From: Deltaproteobacteria bacterium
GTDB lineage: Bacteria; Desulfobacterota; GWC2-55-46
Length of the DNA stretch: 64,000 nucleotides
Direction: 5' to 3'
Assembly: GCA_016218105.1 (NCBI GenBank)
Contig: JACRET010000068.1
Coordinates: forward strand, 38,729 to 102,728
Under the pieces are notes generated by a model. It saw nothing but the letters and a program-made list of their open reading frames with translations, searched no databases and was not told the origin of the DNA. This document shows positions 53,600 through 61,677 of this stretch, in pieces; position 1 is the stretch's first letter; the number at the start of each line of letters is the position of its first letter. Both the position numbers and the translations under genes were made by a program.

Positions 53600-56024
53600 C
53601 CGCGGTAACTGCTATCTGATAGAGAATCTGCGTGAGGTCTTTCACGTCTTTCATAAGAGCCGCCTTTTCGAGGTCCTCAGGGACTACTATGGTATCGCCG
53701 GGGTCAAGCTGTATGGATTTAAAACGCTCAAGTATGCCGGCATCCCTCTTGCTTACGGCAGTGCCGTTCAGCTTAAGCACATAGATCTCTTTTTTATCGG
53801 CGTTCTTTGTGAAGCCACCGGCGCTTCTGAGGTAGTCATCAACATCCTTATCCCTTTCATACAGGAACGCGGTCTGGTTATAAACTGCGCCTATTACCTG
53901 TACCTGATCAGGCTTCTCAGGTATGAAGATGGAATCGCCTTCGTCGAGCGTTACATCGTTGGGCGAGTCCTTGAACTTGCTCATCGTTTCAAAGTCAAGC
54001 GCGATCCTACCCTTTGCTTTAGCTCCCCTCATTTTTGAAAGTAGCGCTTGTTTCTGTGATAATACAGCCTTTTGCTGCAGAGCTTCTTCGGAACTTAAAG
54101 CGGTCTCCATGCTGGTGGAAGTGGAAAGCATCAACTCCTGCTCAAGCCTGTCTATGGACTCGTCGAGCTGTTTTTGCTGGAGCTGCTTTACAGATTCCCT
54201 CGTAAATACCAGTCCCTTAAGGTAGGCCCTGTCAGTAAATCCTCCGGCCCTTTCAATAAGCGAAGAAAGACGCTCGCCTTTTTTTATCGTGTATTTGCCC
54301 GGATTTTTAACTTGGCCGCCTATATTTACGATCCTGTAGAGCTCCCATTCTGGGATACTCCTTACAAAAAGGAAATCGTCTTCCTTGAGCGGGATATCCA
54401 GGCCCGGGTTTGCCATGATCTCTTCGAAGTTGATGCTTATTCTCTCGGTTTCAGGGCCGTCCTTGCCCAGGGTCACCCTCGTCAACTCAGCCTCCCTGGA
54501 AGCAAAATACTTGAGCCCGCCCGCAAGGTTCACGAGATCAGAGAGCTTCATGCTCGGCCTGAACTCATAGTCTCCCTGCCTGTTCACGGCCCCTGCCACC
54601 CTGACCTTGAACCTGTCCTGGATCTCCCATTTATTGAATACGGTTATCTTGTCATACGGGTGCAGTTCTATATTCTCTTTGGCATCCCCGCCGATCATTA
54701 GTTTCTGCAGATTTACTGAGAGGTACTCCTTATGGTAATCAGGCGCCACAAGCCTCTCAATGGCGCATACGTCGAAGTACGTATCCGGCAGCAACGCATC
54801 GAGGTCCCTGATGACATCCTTGATCTTTAGGCCCTGTTTCCATTCATAGGTGCCGGGCCTGAGGACATTGCCCTTAAGCTCGACTGGATTGGTAACAACA
54901 TTTATTATCGAGAATATCTTTACGATATCCCCGTCCTGCATGGCAATGCCGTCAAGTTCCCTGGTTTCGCGCAGGTTCAGGTCGAATATGGTCTTTGCCT
55001 GATGGTCGAATATCCTTTCAACCTGTATCCTCTGCAGGTACCCTCTCGCGTTTATCCCGCCAGCCATGTCGATAAGCTCTTTAAGGCTTGCTTCGCCTTT
55101 AAGCTCGTATATAGCCGGCGTCTTTACATTTCCGGCTACCCCGGCCAGCGGCCCGACATGAGGTATGAAGATAACGTCCTCAGGCATGAGCCTTATATCC
55201 TTGGACTTGTCCCCCTTAAGCAGAAAATCATACATGTCGAAGTTAACGACGGTCTTGTTGCCGCGTTTGACCTGCATATTCCTCATTGAGCCGGCCTTGC
55301 TAGGGCCCCCGGCCGCAAACAGGGCGTTAATAAGGGTCGAGAGCGAAGAGACCGTGTAGCTGCCCGGCTTTTTAACATTCCCGACAACAAAGATCCTGAT
55401 GGTGCGCAGCCTGCCCATGCTCACGTTCATCTTTACTTCGGGTGTCTTGTAGTACTTGCCGAACTCCTTCTCCATGTAATCCTTCGCCTCGGAGAAGGTG
55501 AGGCCCGCGACCTGAACCAAACCCAGGACAGGGAAGTTTACCTTCCCCTCGCGGTCGATACGCAGCATATGCTCACCGCTTATCTTTCCCCATATGCTTA
55601 CCATCAGCTCATCACCGGGGCCAAGGAGATATTCGGGACCGACCGGCATACCGTCTATCGGTGCGAAAGTGCCGGGCTCGCGCTCGAAGAGATCATATCC
55701 GAACTGCCTGATTTCTCTTGATATCTGATCCTCGTGCTGCCCCCTTGCATATAGCTCGAAGGCAGAGAGCGCCTCTGTTCCCGGAACCGGCGCTTGCGCG
55801 GGTTTGGCCGCACCTGCGGCAGCGCTATCAGTGGCTGTTATATTTGATTCGATTGTAGATGGGCTTTGTGCCGGCGCCTGTTGAGTATTGCCGGGAGCTG
55901 TCACAGGGGCCGGCAGCGGGATCGCCGTTTCGGCTGCGGCGGTTGTAAGAGGAGATAAAAAAACCCCTACGGCCATGACAATGGCAAAAATATTTTTGAT
56001 GGAGAGTCGCAGTTGAATGATCAC
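53577..56024 (-). CDS. SLBB-domain polysaccharide export protein (Wza-like, multi-SLBB)
   Basis: 815-aa periplasmic/outer-membrane export protein. Signal peptide is about 1-31, then a Pro/Ala/Gln-rich linker to about 85. A Poly_export domain (about 128-205, YLLGPGDELMVSIWG) is followed by five or six SLBB repeats (e.g. VVGNVKKPGSYTV, VAGNVKTPAIYEL, LKGNVLRPGTYEW, VAGAVNRQGDYEF, IGGQVKNPGKYTI, VIGAVYNQTAFLY). A coiled-coil insert (about 625-675) lies before the last SLBB. C-terminal hydrophobic segment. About twice the length of E. coli Wza. First gene of the locus. The start is GTG with weak Shine-Dalgarno, 100 bases after a strong promoter. Confidence 0.93.
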   Translation of the reverse strand: MIIQLRLSIKNIFAIVMAVGVFLSPLTTAAAETAIPLPAPVTAPGNTQQAPAQSPSTIESNITATDSAAAGAAKPAQAPVPGTEALSAFELYARGQHEDQISREIRQFGYDLFEREPGTFAPIDGMPVGPEYLLGPGDELMVSIWGKISGEHMLRIDREGKVNFPVLGLVQVAGLTFSEAKDYMEKEFGKYYKTPEVKMNVSMGRLRTIRIFVVGNVKKPGSYTVSSLSTLINALFAAGGPSKAGSMRNMQVKRGNKTVVNFDMYDFLLKGDKSKDIRLMPEDVIFIPHVGPLAGVAGNVKTPAIYELKGEASLKELIDMAGGINARGYLQRIQVERIFDHQAKTIFDLNLRETRELDGIAMQDGDIVKIFSIINVVTNPVELKGNVLRPGTYEWKQGLKIKDVIRDLDALLPDTYFDVCAIERLVAPDYHKEYLSVNLQKLMIGGDAKENIELHPYDKITVFNKWEIQDRFKVRVAGAVNRQGDYEFRPSMKLSDLVNLAGGLKYFASREAELTRVTLGKDGPETERISINFEEIMANPGLDIPLKEDDFLFVRSIPEWELYRIVNIGGQVKNPGKYTIKKGERLSSLIERAGGFTDRAYLKGLVFTRESVKQLQQKQLDESIDRLEQELMLSTSTSMETALSSEEALQQKAVLSQKQALLSKMRGAKAKGRIALDFETMSKFKDSPNDVTLDEGDSIFIPEKPDQVQVIGAVYNQTAFLYERDKDVDDYLRSAGGFTKNADKKEIYVLKLNGTAVSKRDAGILERFKSIQLDPGDTIVVPEDLEKAALMKDVKDLTQILYQIAVTAGVLIVAF

Positions 56025-56126
56025 CTTATGAAGAAATTGCTAGCAAAAAACCCGAATCGAGGAATCAGAATTAGGATCAGAATTAAACCCGTCAGCGCTG
56101 AAACGACCATTCAAATACAGGTGAGT

Positions 56127-56155
56127 ATGTTATGAAAAAAAACGTGAATTGTCAA
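56127..56155 (-). promoter_or_regulatory. Main promoter of the polysaccharide locus
   Basis: Minus-strand TTGACA (56150-56155), 17-base spacer, TAACAT (56127-56132), heading the 23-gene locus. The roughly 100-nt leader contains two direct copies of ATCAGAATTA (plus-strand reading, 56064-56073 and 56076-56085), one helical turn apart, and a weak hairpin with T6, possibly a control site. Confidence 0.75.
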
Positions 56156-56180
56156 ACTAAAAACAAAAAACCTGTGCACT

Positions 56181-56221
56181 AAAAAAAGGCTAAAAAACTT
56201 TTCTGTAAGAAAGGGTTAGCC
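56181..56221 (-). terminator. Intrinsic terminator of the PAP2 gene
   Basis: Minus-strand stem GGCTAA (56216-56221) with TTAGCC (56188-56193) followed by seven T. The TAG stop codon of the PAP2 gene lies within the stem. It isolates this gene from the polysaccharide promoter 30 bases on. Confidence 0.7.
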
Positions 56222-56942
56222 CGTTTTTAAAAGGTAAAATCGATACCGCCCCGGTCTTCGAACCCTCTACCGCCGCCGCGCTCAAGTATGCGAGATACCA
56301 GCCGATAGCCGCCTGCGAAATGAAGTGCTCGTTATCATTTATTCTCGATAGCCCAGGCAGAATGGATGCGCCGTAGAGGAGCCCTTTAAAGTAAACATTT
56401 TCCTGCATCCTCGCGGCTGTTATAAAAGGGACTGCGCCTATAAAGGCGTGCCCGCTGAGGCCGTTGTTGTTCTTGAACGGACGCCAGTGCGAATCCCCTT
56501 CCCTGGGCCTCCCGCCTCCCGTAGCCCTCTGGACGATCAGTCCGGCCGGGCCGCCGAGGAATAGAGCCCTTAAAGACCTCTTTCCCCATTCCCCGGCCGG
56601 GCCGTCTGAGATCAGGTACGCGCCTAATGTCAACGGAAGGGTAACGAGCGCCTCTCCGGGGATTCTCATGATATCGGAGGCGTCATCACCAGGTCCGCTC
56701 CTGATATTATCCTGAAAATACTCCTGAACTTCCCTGTCAGCGCTGCTGTTTGCCGTAATACCGGCGACGGACAAGGCCGCGCCAAACCTTAAGATATTCC
56801 CTGAATCAAGGTAAAAGTTCCTGTAATCCTCTTTTACCTCACTGACCGGTTTTTTTATTATATCGGGTATTTCAAGTGCAAGGGATGATATGGGGCCGCT
56901 TAATATAAATAAGATGGCCAGTAAAATTGAGATATTCTTCAC
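56190..56942 (-). CDS. PAP2-superfamily membrane phosphatase (divergent active site)
   Basis: 250-aa protein with signal peptide or N-terminal anchor (1-22) and a PAP2 core. The three motifs are recognisable but altered: motif 1 GGGRP has Gln138 where KX6RP expects Lys, motif 2 SGH (163-165) is intact, and motif 3 SRxxxxxH (199-206) is intact up to His206 but then has Gln210 where HxxxD expects Asp. Family members dephosphorylate undecaprenyl pyrophosphate or phospholipid phosphates. Next to a Wzx/Wzy locus, undecaprenyl-PP recycling is plausible. Activity is less certain because of the two substitutions. Confidence 0.82.
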   Translation of the reverse strand: MKNISILLAILFILSGPISSLALEIPDIIKKPVSEVKEDYRNFYLDSGNILRFGAALSVAGITANSSADREVQEYFQDNIRSGPGDDASDIMRIPGEALVTLPLTLGAYLISDGPAGEWGKRSLRALFLGGPAGLIVQRATGGGRPREGDSHWRPFKNNNGLSGHAFIGAVPFITAARMQENVYFKGLLYGASILPGLSRINDNEHFISQAAIGWYLAYLSAAAVEGSKTGAVSILPFKNGLTLSYRKVF

Positions 56943-57013
56943 GTCAGCTCCTTATATCGTCTTAAAAGATACAATACGCCAATTAGGGGCGCAAGAGATT
57001 TAAAAAGGCAGGC

Positions 57014-58012
57014 ATGCGATATAAATTGACTGTGCGGCCCTCAATTGATAGAATTTTCAAGATAATGGATGAGAAGGCCGCTTATAATAAAATATCCGCT
57101 TTAAGGACAAACCTCCAGAAAGTACTGCGTGGTAAATCCAGGATACTTGACCTCGCAATAACCGCCCTCCTTGCCAGAGGCCACCTTTTAATCGAGGACG
57201 TCCCTGGAGTCGGCAAGACCACGCTGGCGCACGGCTTGGCCAAATCAATAAATTGTTCGTTCCAGAGGATCCAGTTCACAAGCGATCTCCTCCCCTCTGA
57301 CGTTATCGGGGTCACGGTATATAACCAGGCGCTACATACATTCGAGTTCAGGCCCGGCCCTATATTCGCCAACATTGTACTGTCGGATGAGATAAACAGG
57401 GCAACTCCAAAGACGCAGAGCGCCCTCCTTGAGGCCATGAACGACAGGCAGGTGTCGGTGGATAAGGCCACCTATAAGCTCCCGGAGCTTTTCATGCTGC
57501 TGGCTACCCAGAACCCGCTTGAATTCGCAGGGACATTCCCCCTGCCGGAATCGCAGCTCGACAGGTTCACCATGTGCATAAGGATAGGTTATCCGAATGA
57601 GGCCGAGGAGAGGGTCATAATGAAGCGGTCGGCCGAGAGCGCGTCCGCGATGGAGGGCTTAAGCCCGGCCGTGACGCTGGAGGAGGTAAGGATGATTCAA
57701 GCCCTCGTGGATAAAGTCCGTGTCGATGAAGATCTTGTTGGCTATATAATGGCTATAGCCAACGGCACAAGAAGACATAAAGGCATAAGGCTCGGCGTAA
57801 GTCCCCGCGCCACAATGACCCTTTACAGGGCCGCGCAGGCGCACGCCCTTGTTTCGGGCAGGAATTACTGCATACCTGATGACGTCAAATCATTGAGCAT
57901 CCCTGTTTTCGCGCACAGGATAATACCTATCGAGCGCGGGGCTGAAGACGGCTTCGAGTCAACCAGCGCTCTGGTAGAAGAAATATTATCGGGCATAAGC
58001 GTGCCGGTCTAA
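57014..58012 (+). CDS. MoxR-family AAA+ ATPase
   Basis: 332-aa AAA+ chaperone-like ATPase: Walker A DVPGVGKTTLAHG, Walker B VLSDEINRATPKTQSALLEAM, sensor-1 ATQNP, and sensor-2 region SPRATMTLYRAAQA. MoxR proteins typically act with DUF58/VWA partners, here encoded next, in maturation of envelope or redox complexes. The track start at 57014 has AAGGCAGG upstream; an ATG at 57065 (MDEKAAYNK) would match the usual family N-terminus better. First gene of a three-gene plus-strand operon. Confidence 0.92.
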   Translation: MRYKLTVRPSIDRIFKIMDEKAAYNKISALRTNLQKVLRGKSRILDLAITALLARGHLLIEDVPGVGKTTLAHGLAKSINCSFQRIQFTSDLLPSDVIGVTVYNQALHTFEFRPGPIFANIVLSDEINRATPKTQSALLEAMNDRQVSVDKATYKLPELFMLLATQNPLEFAGTFPLPESQLDRFTMCIRIGYPNEAEERVIMKRSAESASAMEGLSPAVTLEEVRMIQALVDKVRVDEDLVGYIMAIANGTRRHKGIRLGVSPRATMTLYRAAQAHALVSGRNYCIPDDVKSLSIPVFAHRIIPIERGAEDGFESTSALVEEILSGISVPV

Positions 58013-58029
58013 CTCCGGATCAATCCAAA

Positions 58030-59085
58030 ATGAATTTAAGGCCAGTAATAACGGTACCCCTTCCGTGGCTGATCATCCTCTTCGGCAAGCTGTCGGGTAA
58101 AAAAAGAGGCTCTGGAAAGCCGCGCCGTTCCATCTTCAGGCTCCCAAGATCCCTCTCGATCACACGGGAAGGGAAATGGTTCATCGGGATCCTATTATTC
58201 ATCGGAATAGCCGCCATCAATACAGGCAATAATCTACTCTACCTGATAGTAGCTACCCTCCTCTCATTTATCGTCATATCGGGCATACTCTCTGAATCCA
58301 CCATCAAGGCCGTCAGGATAAGACGCGCCGCACCCAAGCGCGCCTTTAAGGGAGCCCCTACCCCGGTCAGGCTCATCGTATCCAGGCTCAAGGGGGTTTT
58401 TCCCTCTTTCTCGTTAAGGATAAAAGAGCTCGATACGGACGGGGTCTCTTCCGAACCCTCTTTTTTCCTCAAACTCGACCCCAAAGAAGAGGTCGCCAGG
58501 ACCACGAACTATATCTTCAACAAACGCGGGGTCGTAAGCCTTTCGGGTTTCAAGATAGCAACGCGGTTTCCTTTCGGGCTTTTCCTTAAGGGAAAAGAGC
58601 AGCTGACAGATGACGAGATACTTGTATACCCCTCGATTAAAATAAAAGCAAAGCTCAACACATCCCCCTTGCATAGCGCGTCCGGCGATATCATAACCCG
58701 GCTTAAAGGCCAGGGTACGGAGATATATTCGCTCAGGGAGTATATGTTCGAGGATGATTCCCGCCATATCCACTGGAGATCCGCGGCGAAGGCCTCGAAA
58801 CTCCTTGTCAAGGAATTCGCCAGAGAGAGCGAACGCAAGGCCTTTATAGTATTCAACAACTTTAATCCCGGCAAGGAAGCTATTTTTGAGGACGCGGTGG
58901 ATGAAGCCGCTTCAACAGCTAATCTCCTTATAAATAAAGGGTACTCGGTTGGCCTGAAGACCCTCTCGTCGGAGATCGCCCCGGGGCATGGAGGCGGCCA
59001 GCTCGGAAAGATCCTCCATGCGCTCGCCCTTATAAGCCCCGTGGACGCGAAGGGCAGTCCGTCTGTCAAAACATATGTCTCATGA
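58030..59085 (+). CDS. DUF58-domain membrane protein
   Basis: 351-aa protein with two N-terminal membrane segments (about 50-88, FIGILLFIGIAAINTGNNLLYLIVATLLSFI) and a C-terminal DUF58/VWA-like domain with the hallmark GTEIYSLREYMFEDDSRHIHWRSAAK. The usual MoxR partner. Starts 17 bases after moxR and overlaps the transglutaminase gene by 11 bases. Molecular role not established. Confidence 0.9.
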   Translation: MNLRPVITVPLPWLIILFGKLSGKKRGSGKPRRSIFRLPRSLSITREGKWFIGILLFIGIAAINTGNNLLYLIVATLLSFIVISGILSESTIKAVRIRRAAPKRAFKGAPTPVRLIVSRLKGVFPSFSLRIKELDTDGVSSEPSFFLKLDPKEEVARTTNYIFNKRGVVSLSGFKIATRFPFGLFLKGKEQLTDDEILVYPSIKIKAKLNTSPLHSASGDIITRLKGQGTEIYSLREYMFEDDSRHIHWRSAAKASKLLVKEFARESERKAFIVFNNFNPGKEAIFEDAVDEAASTANLLINKGYSVGLKTLSSEIAPGHGGGQLGKILHALALISPVDAKGSPSVKTYVS

Positions 59086-61120
59086 CCGCACAGGGCTTTC
59101 CAACAGGCTTTATAAAATGAACTTTCAGGCATACACGCTGATCATAACTTATTTTATGGCGGCCCTCGGCCTCTCGGCCGTCTGGCTCATCGAGGCCATT
59201 GAAGCGCCTTTTATAATCGCCGTGGCGGCTGTTGTGCTCCTTACCCTGGCATTCAACATAAAGAGGCGAAGGGTAATACCCGGCTTCCTCTGGAACATCC
59301 TGGCGATATTTGTATTCGTTTTTTTCATAGCCGATTATCTGATGATCTCCGGGGAACTCATCACGGCCGCTTCAAGGTTCCTCACTATACTATTGGCCCT
59401 TAAACTGTTCGACCTTAACAGGAACCGCGACCATGTGATGGTCTTCGCCCTTGTGTTTTTTCAGATACTGGCGTCAGCCGCTTCAACCGTAAGCCCTTTT
59501 TTCATGGCGATATTATCCCTCTTCATAATCGGCTCTATCTGGGCCCTTATCATATTCAACATGAAAAAGGATTTTCAGGACGCCTCTCCAAAGGAGGGGG
59601 CGTTTCCCGGAATCGCGTTTGGCGCCCCGTTCTTTATAGGCGTCATCGTGATTTCAGTATTTTCGATCCTTATTACATTCCTGCTCTTCTTGATCATCCC
59701 GAGGATGGAGATGGGTTTTTTCGAAAGAAAGACCATGAATACAGTAAAGGTTACCGGCTTTTCGGACAGGGTGGATCTCGGCGCGATCGGCCCCGTCAAA
59801 CAGGACGCTACCGTTATCATGCGCGTCGGGCTTAGCACAAAAGGCATGCCGAAAGAGCCGCTCTACTTCAGGGGCATGGCGCTTGATCATTATGACGGGA
59901 AAGGATGGTCGAAGACGCTCCGGGCGCAAACGCTTGTACGCAAAGACCCGGGAGGGGTATTTGATCTTGGCGGAATGGACGGGATGCCTCTTGAGCAATC
60001 CATACTCCTTGAGCCGCTTGATACGGAGGTCATATTCGCCGCCTCTAACGTAGCGGCGCTCGAAGGCCCGTTCCCCGGGCTCTGGCTTGACGCTTCAGGC
60101 TCCGTGCGCCTCCCCTCGCCTCCGTACTCACGGATAGAGTACAGGGCTCTCTCTATGCTATCTCCCATAAGGCAGGATGGCGGGCCTCCTTTGCCCGAAT
60201 ATCTGGACACATCTTTTTTAAGAACAAATCCCGGGGATTCACGCATGGAAAGACTTGCCTATCTCATATCCAACGGGCTTGAATCAGAGATGGAAAAGGC
60301 CTCTGCCATAGAGAAATATCTTAAGACTAATTATACCTATACGCTCAGCCCCCCTCAACACGACGGGGCAGCAGGCCCGCTCGATAATTTCCTTTTTTAT
60401 TCAAAACAGGGCTACTGCGAGCACTACGCAACGGCTATGGCCCTCCTCCTCCGGATAAACGGCATACCCGCGCGTGTCGTGACAGGATTTCTACAGGGGG
60501 ACTGGAACGAGCATGGGAATTACTTTATAGTAAGGCAACAGGACGCGCACAGCTGGGTAGAGGCTTATATAAAGGGCGAAGGCTGGAGGAGGTTCGACCC
60601 TACGCCGTCTTCAGGCATAATGCCCCATAAACCATCCGCGCTCGGATTGTACCTTGATCTTTTGAAGTGGCGCTGGAACCGATACATCATACATTTCTCA
60701 TTCACTGACCAGAGAAAACTGGCGGTACAGATCGAGGGCGCGGGTTCAGGGGTCTTCCAAAACCTGAGACTATACGTTAAGGGGACCAGGTCCGTTGGGC
60801 AGGCCCATACACCGCGGATATTCTTTATTATCCTCGCGGTATCTCTCGGGCTGATACTGCTATGGAGGATCAAGGGGCGGAGCAGCGCCGCCTCCAGGAC
60901 ACCGGCCTTTTATATAGAGATGCTTAAGGTTCTAAAAAAGAAAGGGATCACGAAAAAGGCGGATGAGACCCCGCTTGAGTTCGCTGAAAGGACCGGCAAC
61001 ATCAGGGTAAAAAGGGTTACGGAGGCTTTTCAATTGGCTAGATACGGCGGAGGGGCGATCAGAGGCAAAGAACTTGACAGGATAAAGGCGGCTATCGAAG
61101 AGCTGAAAAGGAGGGCTTAA
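59075..61120 (+). CDS. Membrane-anchored transglutaminase-like protease (DUF3488/TgpA type)
   Basis: 681-aa protein. About six N-terminal helices (residues 15-215) are followed by a periplasmic transglutaminase-like domain with Cys in GYCEHYATAMALLLR, His in DAHSWVEAYI and Asp in RRFDPTPSS forming the triad, a further helix (about 575-593, IFFIILAVSLGLILLW) and a cytoplasmic DUF4129-like tail. Similar to TgpA. Completes the MoxR-DUF58-TgpA cassette, presumed to remodel envelope proteins or peptidoglycan. An alternative ATG lies 14 codons downstream. Confidence 0.92.
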   Translation: MSHDRTGLSNRLYKMNFQAYTLIITYFMAALGLSAVWLIEAIEAPFIIAVAAVVLLTLAFNIKRRRVIPGFLWNILAIFVFVFFIADYLMISGELITAASRFLTILLALKLFDLNRNRDHVMVFALVFFQILASAASTVSPFFMAILSLFIIGSIWALIIFNMKKDFQDASPKEGAFPGIAFGAPFFIGVIVISVFSILITFLLFLIIPRMEMGFFERKTMNTVKVTGFSDRVDLGAIGPVKQDATVIMRVGLSTKGMPKEPLYFRGMALDHYDGKGWSKTLRAQTLVRKDPGGVFDLGGMDGMPLEQSILLEPLDTEVIFAASNVAALEGPFPGLWLDASGSVRLPSPPYSRIEYRALSMLSPIRQDGGPPLPEYLDTSFLRTNPGDSRMERLAYLISNGLESEMEKASAIEKYLKTNYTYTLSPPQHDGAAGPLDNFLFYSKQGYCEHYATAMALLLRINGIPARVVTGFLQGDWNEHGNYFIVRQQDAHSWVEAYIKGEGWRRFDPTPSSGIMPHKPSALGLYLDLLKWRWNRYIIHFSFTDQRKLAVQIEGAGSGVFQNLRLYVKGTRSVGQAHTPRIFFIILAVSLGLILLWRIKGRSSAASRTPAFYIEMLKVLKKKGITKKADETPLEFAERTGNIRVKRVTEAFQLARYGGGAIRGKELDRIKAAIEELKRRA

Positions 61121-61176
61121 TTAGATGCGGCAAGCCAAGGCACGAATAAGGAGATGGAATCAGGGCTTCGGTATTC

Positions 61177-61227
61177 TTTCCTTACATATCGAAGATTCCC
61201 CGCGGCTTGACATGGGGTGCTTCAATT
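61177..61227 (+). repeat. Dispersed REP-like hairpin element, copy B
   Basis: Between the convergent ends of the transglutaminase and response-regulator genes. It matches the reverse complement of 18446-18494: the first 28 bases (TTTCCTTACATATCGAAGAT...) and last 9 bases are identical. The ends GAAGATTCCCC and GGGGTGCTTC are imperfect inverted repeats, while the loop differs between copies. Confidence 0.75.
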
Positions 61228-61250
61228 TTTCCACCGATTTTTAAGGACCT

Positions 61251-61655
61251 TCATCCTGCCTTTTCGCCCTCTCCCGTCTTTCTGGCGGCAAGACTTATTT
61301 GTATCGCTTCAAGAAGTTTTCTGACCTCGATAGGCTTCGCCACATAGCCGTCAAAGCCCTTGCTTATTATCTTATCCTCTTCCCCTTTCATCGCAGAGGC
61401 TGTCAGCGCAAGGACCGGGATCGACTTATTCCTCTCTTCGGATTTGATTATCCTTGTCGCAGTAATGCCGTCCATCTCCGGAAGGTGGAGATCCATCAGT
61501 ATAAGGTCAGGCCGTTCCATCGCAAGCTTCTTGAGCGCCTCTGTCCCGCTCTTGGCCTCTATTATCTCGTATCCATTAAGGGTAAGTATCTCCCTTACAA
61601 GGACTTTGTTCATGTAATTATCCTCCACGAGGAGGACCTTGAACTTGTCTGACAC
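61251..61655 (-). CDS. Stand-alone CheY-like response regulator
   Basis: Single-receiver protein, 134 aa from the GTG at 61655, chosen because GGGAGGT sits 7 bases upstream; the track start at 61688 overlaps the kinase gene and lacks support. A full receiver site is present: E11/D12 acidic pair (LLVEDN), phosphoacceptor Asp55 (LMDLHLPEMDG), Thr in ALTASAM and Lys in VAKPIE. No output domain. It follows the hybrid kinase, whose own receiver is inactive, and so is the probable phosphate acceptor. Confidence 0.9.
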   Translation of the reverse strand: MSDKFKVLLVEDNYMNKVLVREILTLNGYEIIEAKSGTEALKKLAMERPDLILMDLHLPEMDGITATRIIKSEERNKSIPVLALTASAMKGEEDKIISKGFDGYVAKPIEVRKLLEAIQISLAARKTGEGEKAG

Positions 61656-61677
61656 CTCTATTACCTCCCAAAGATTC

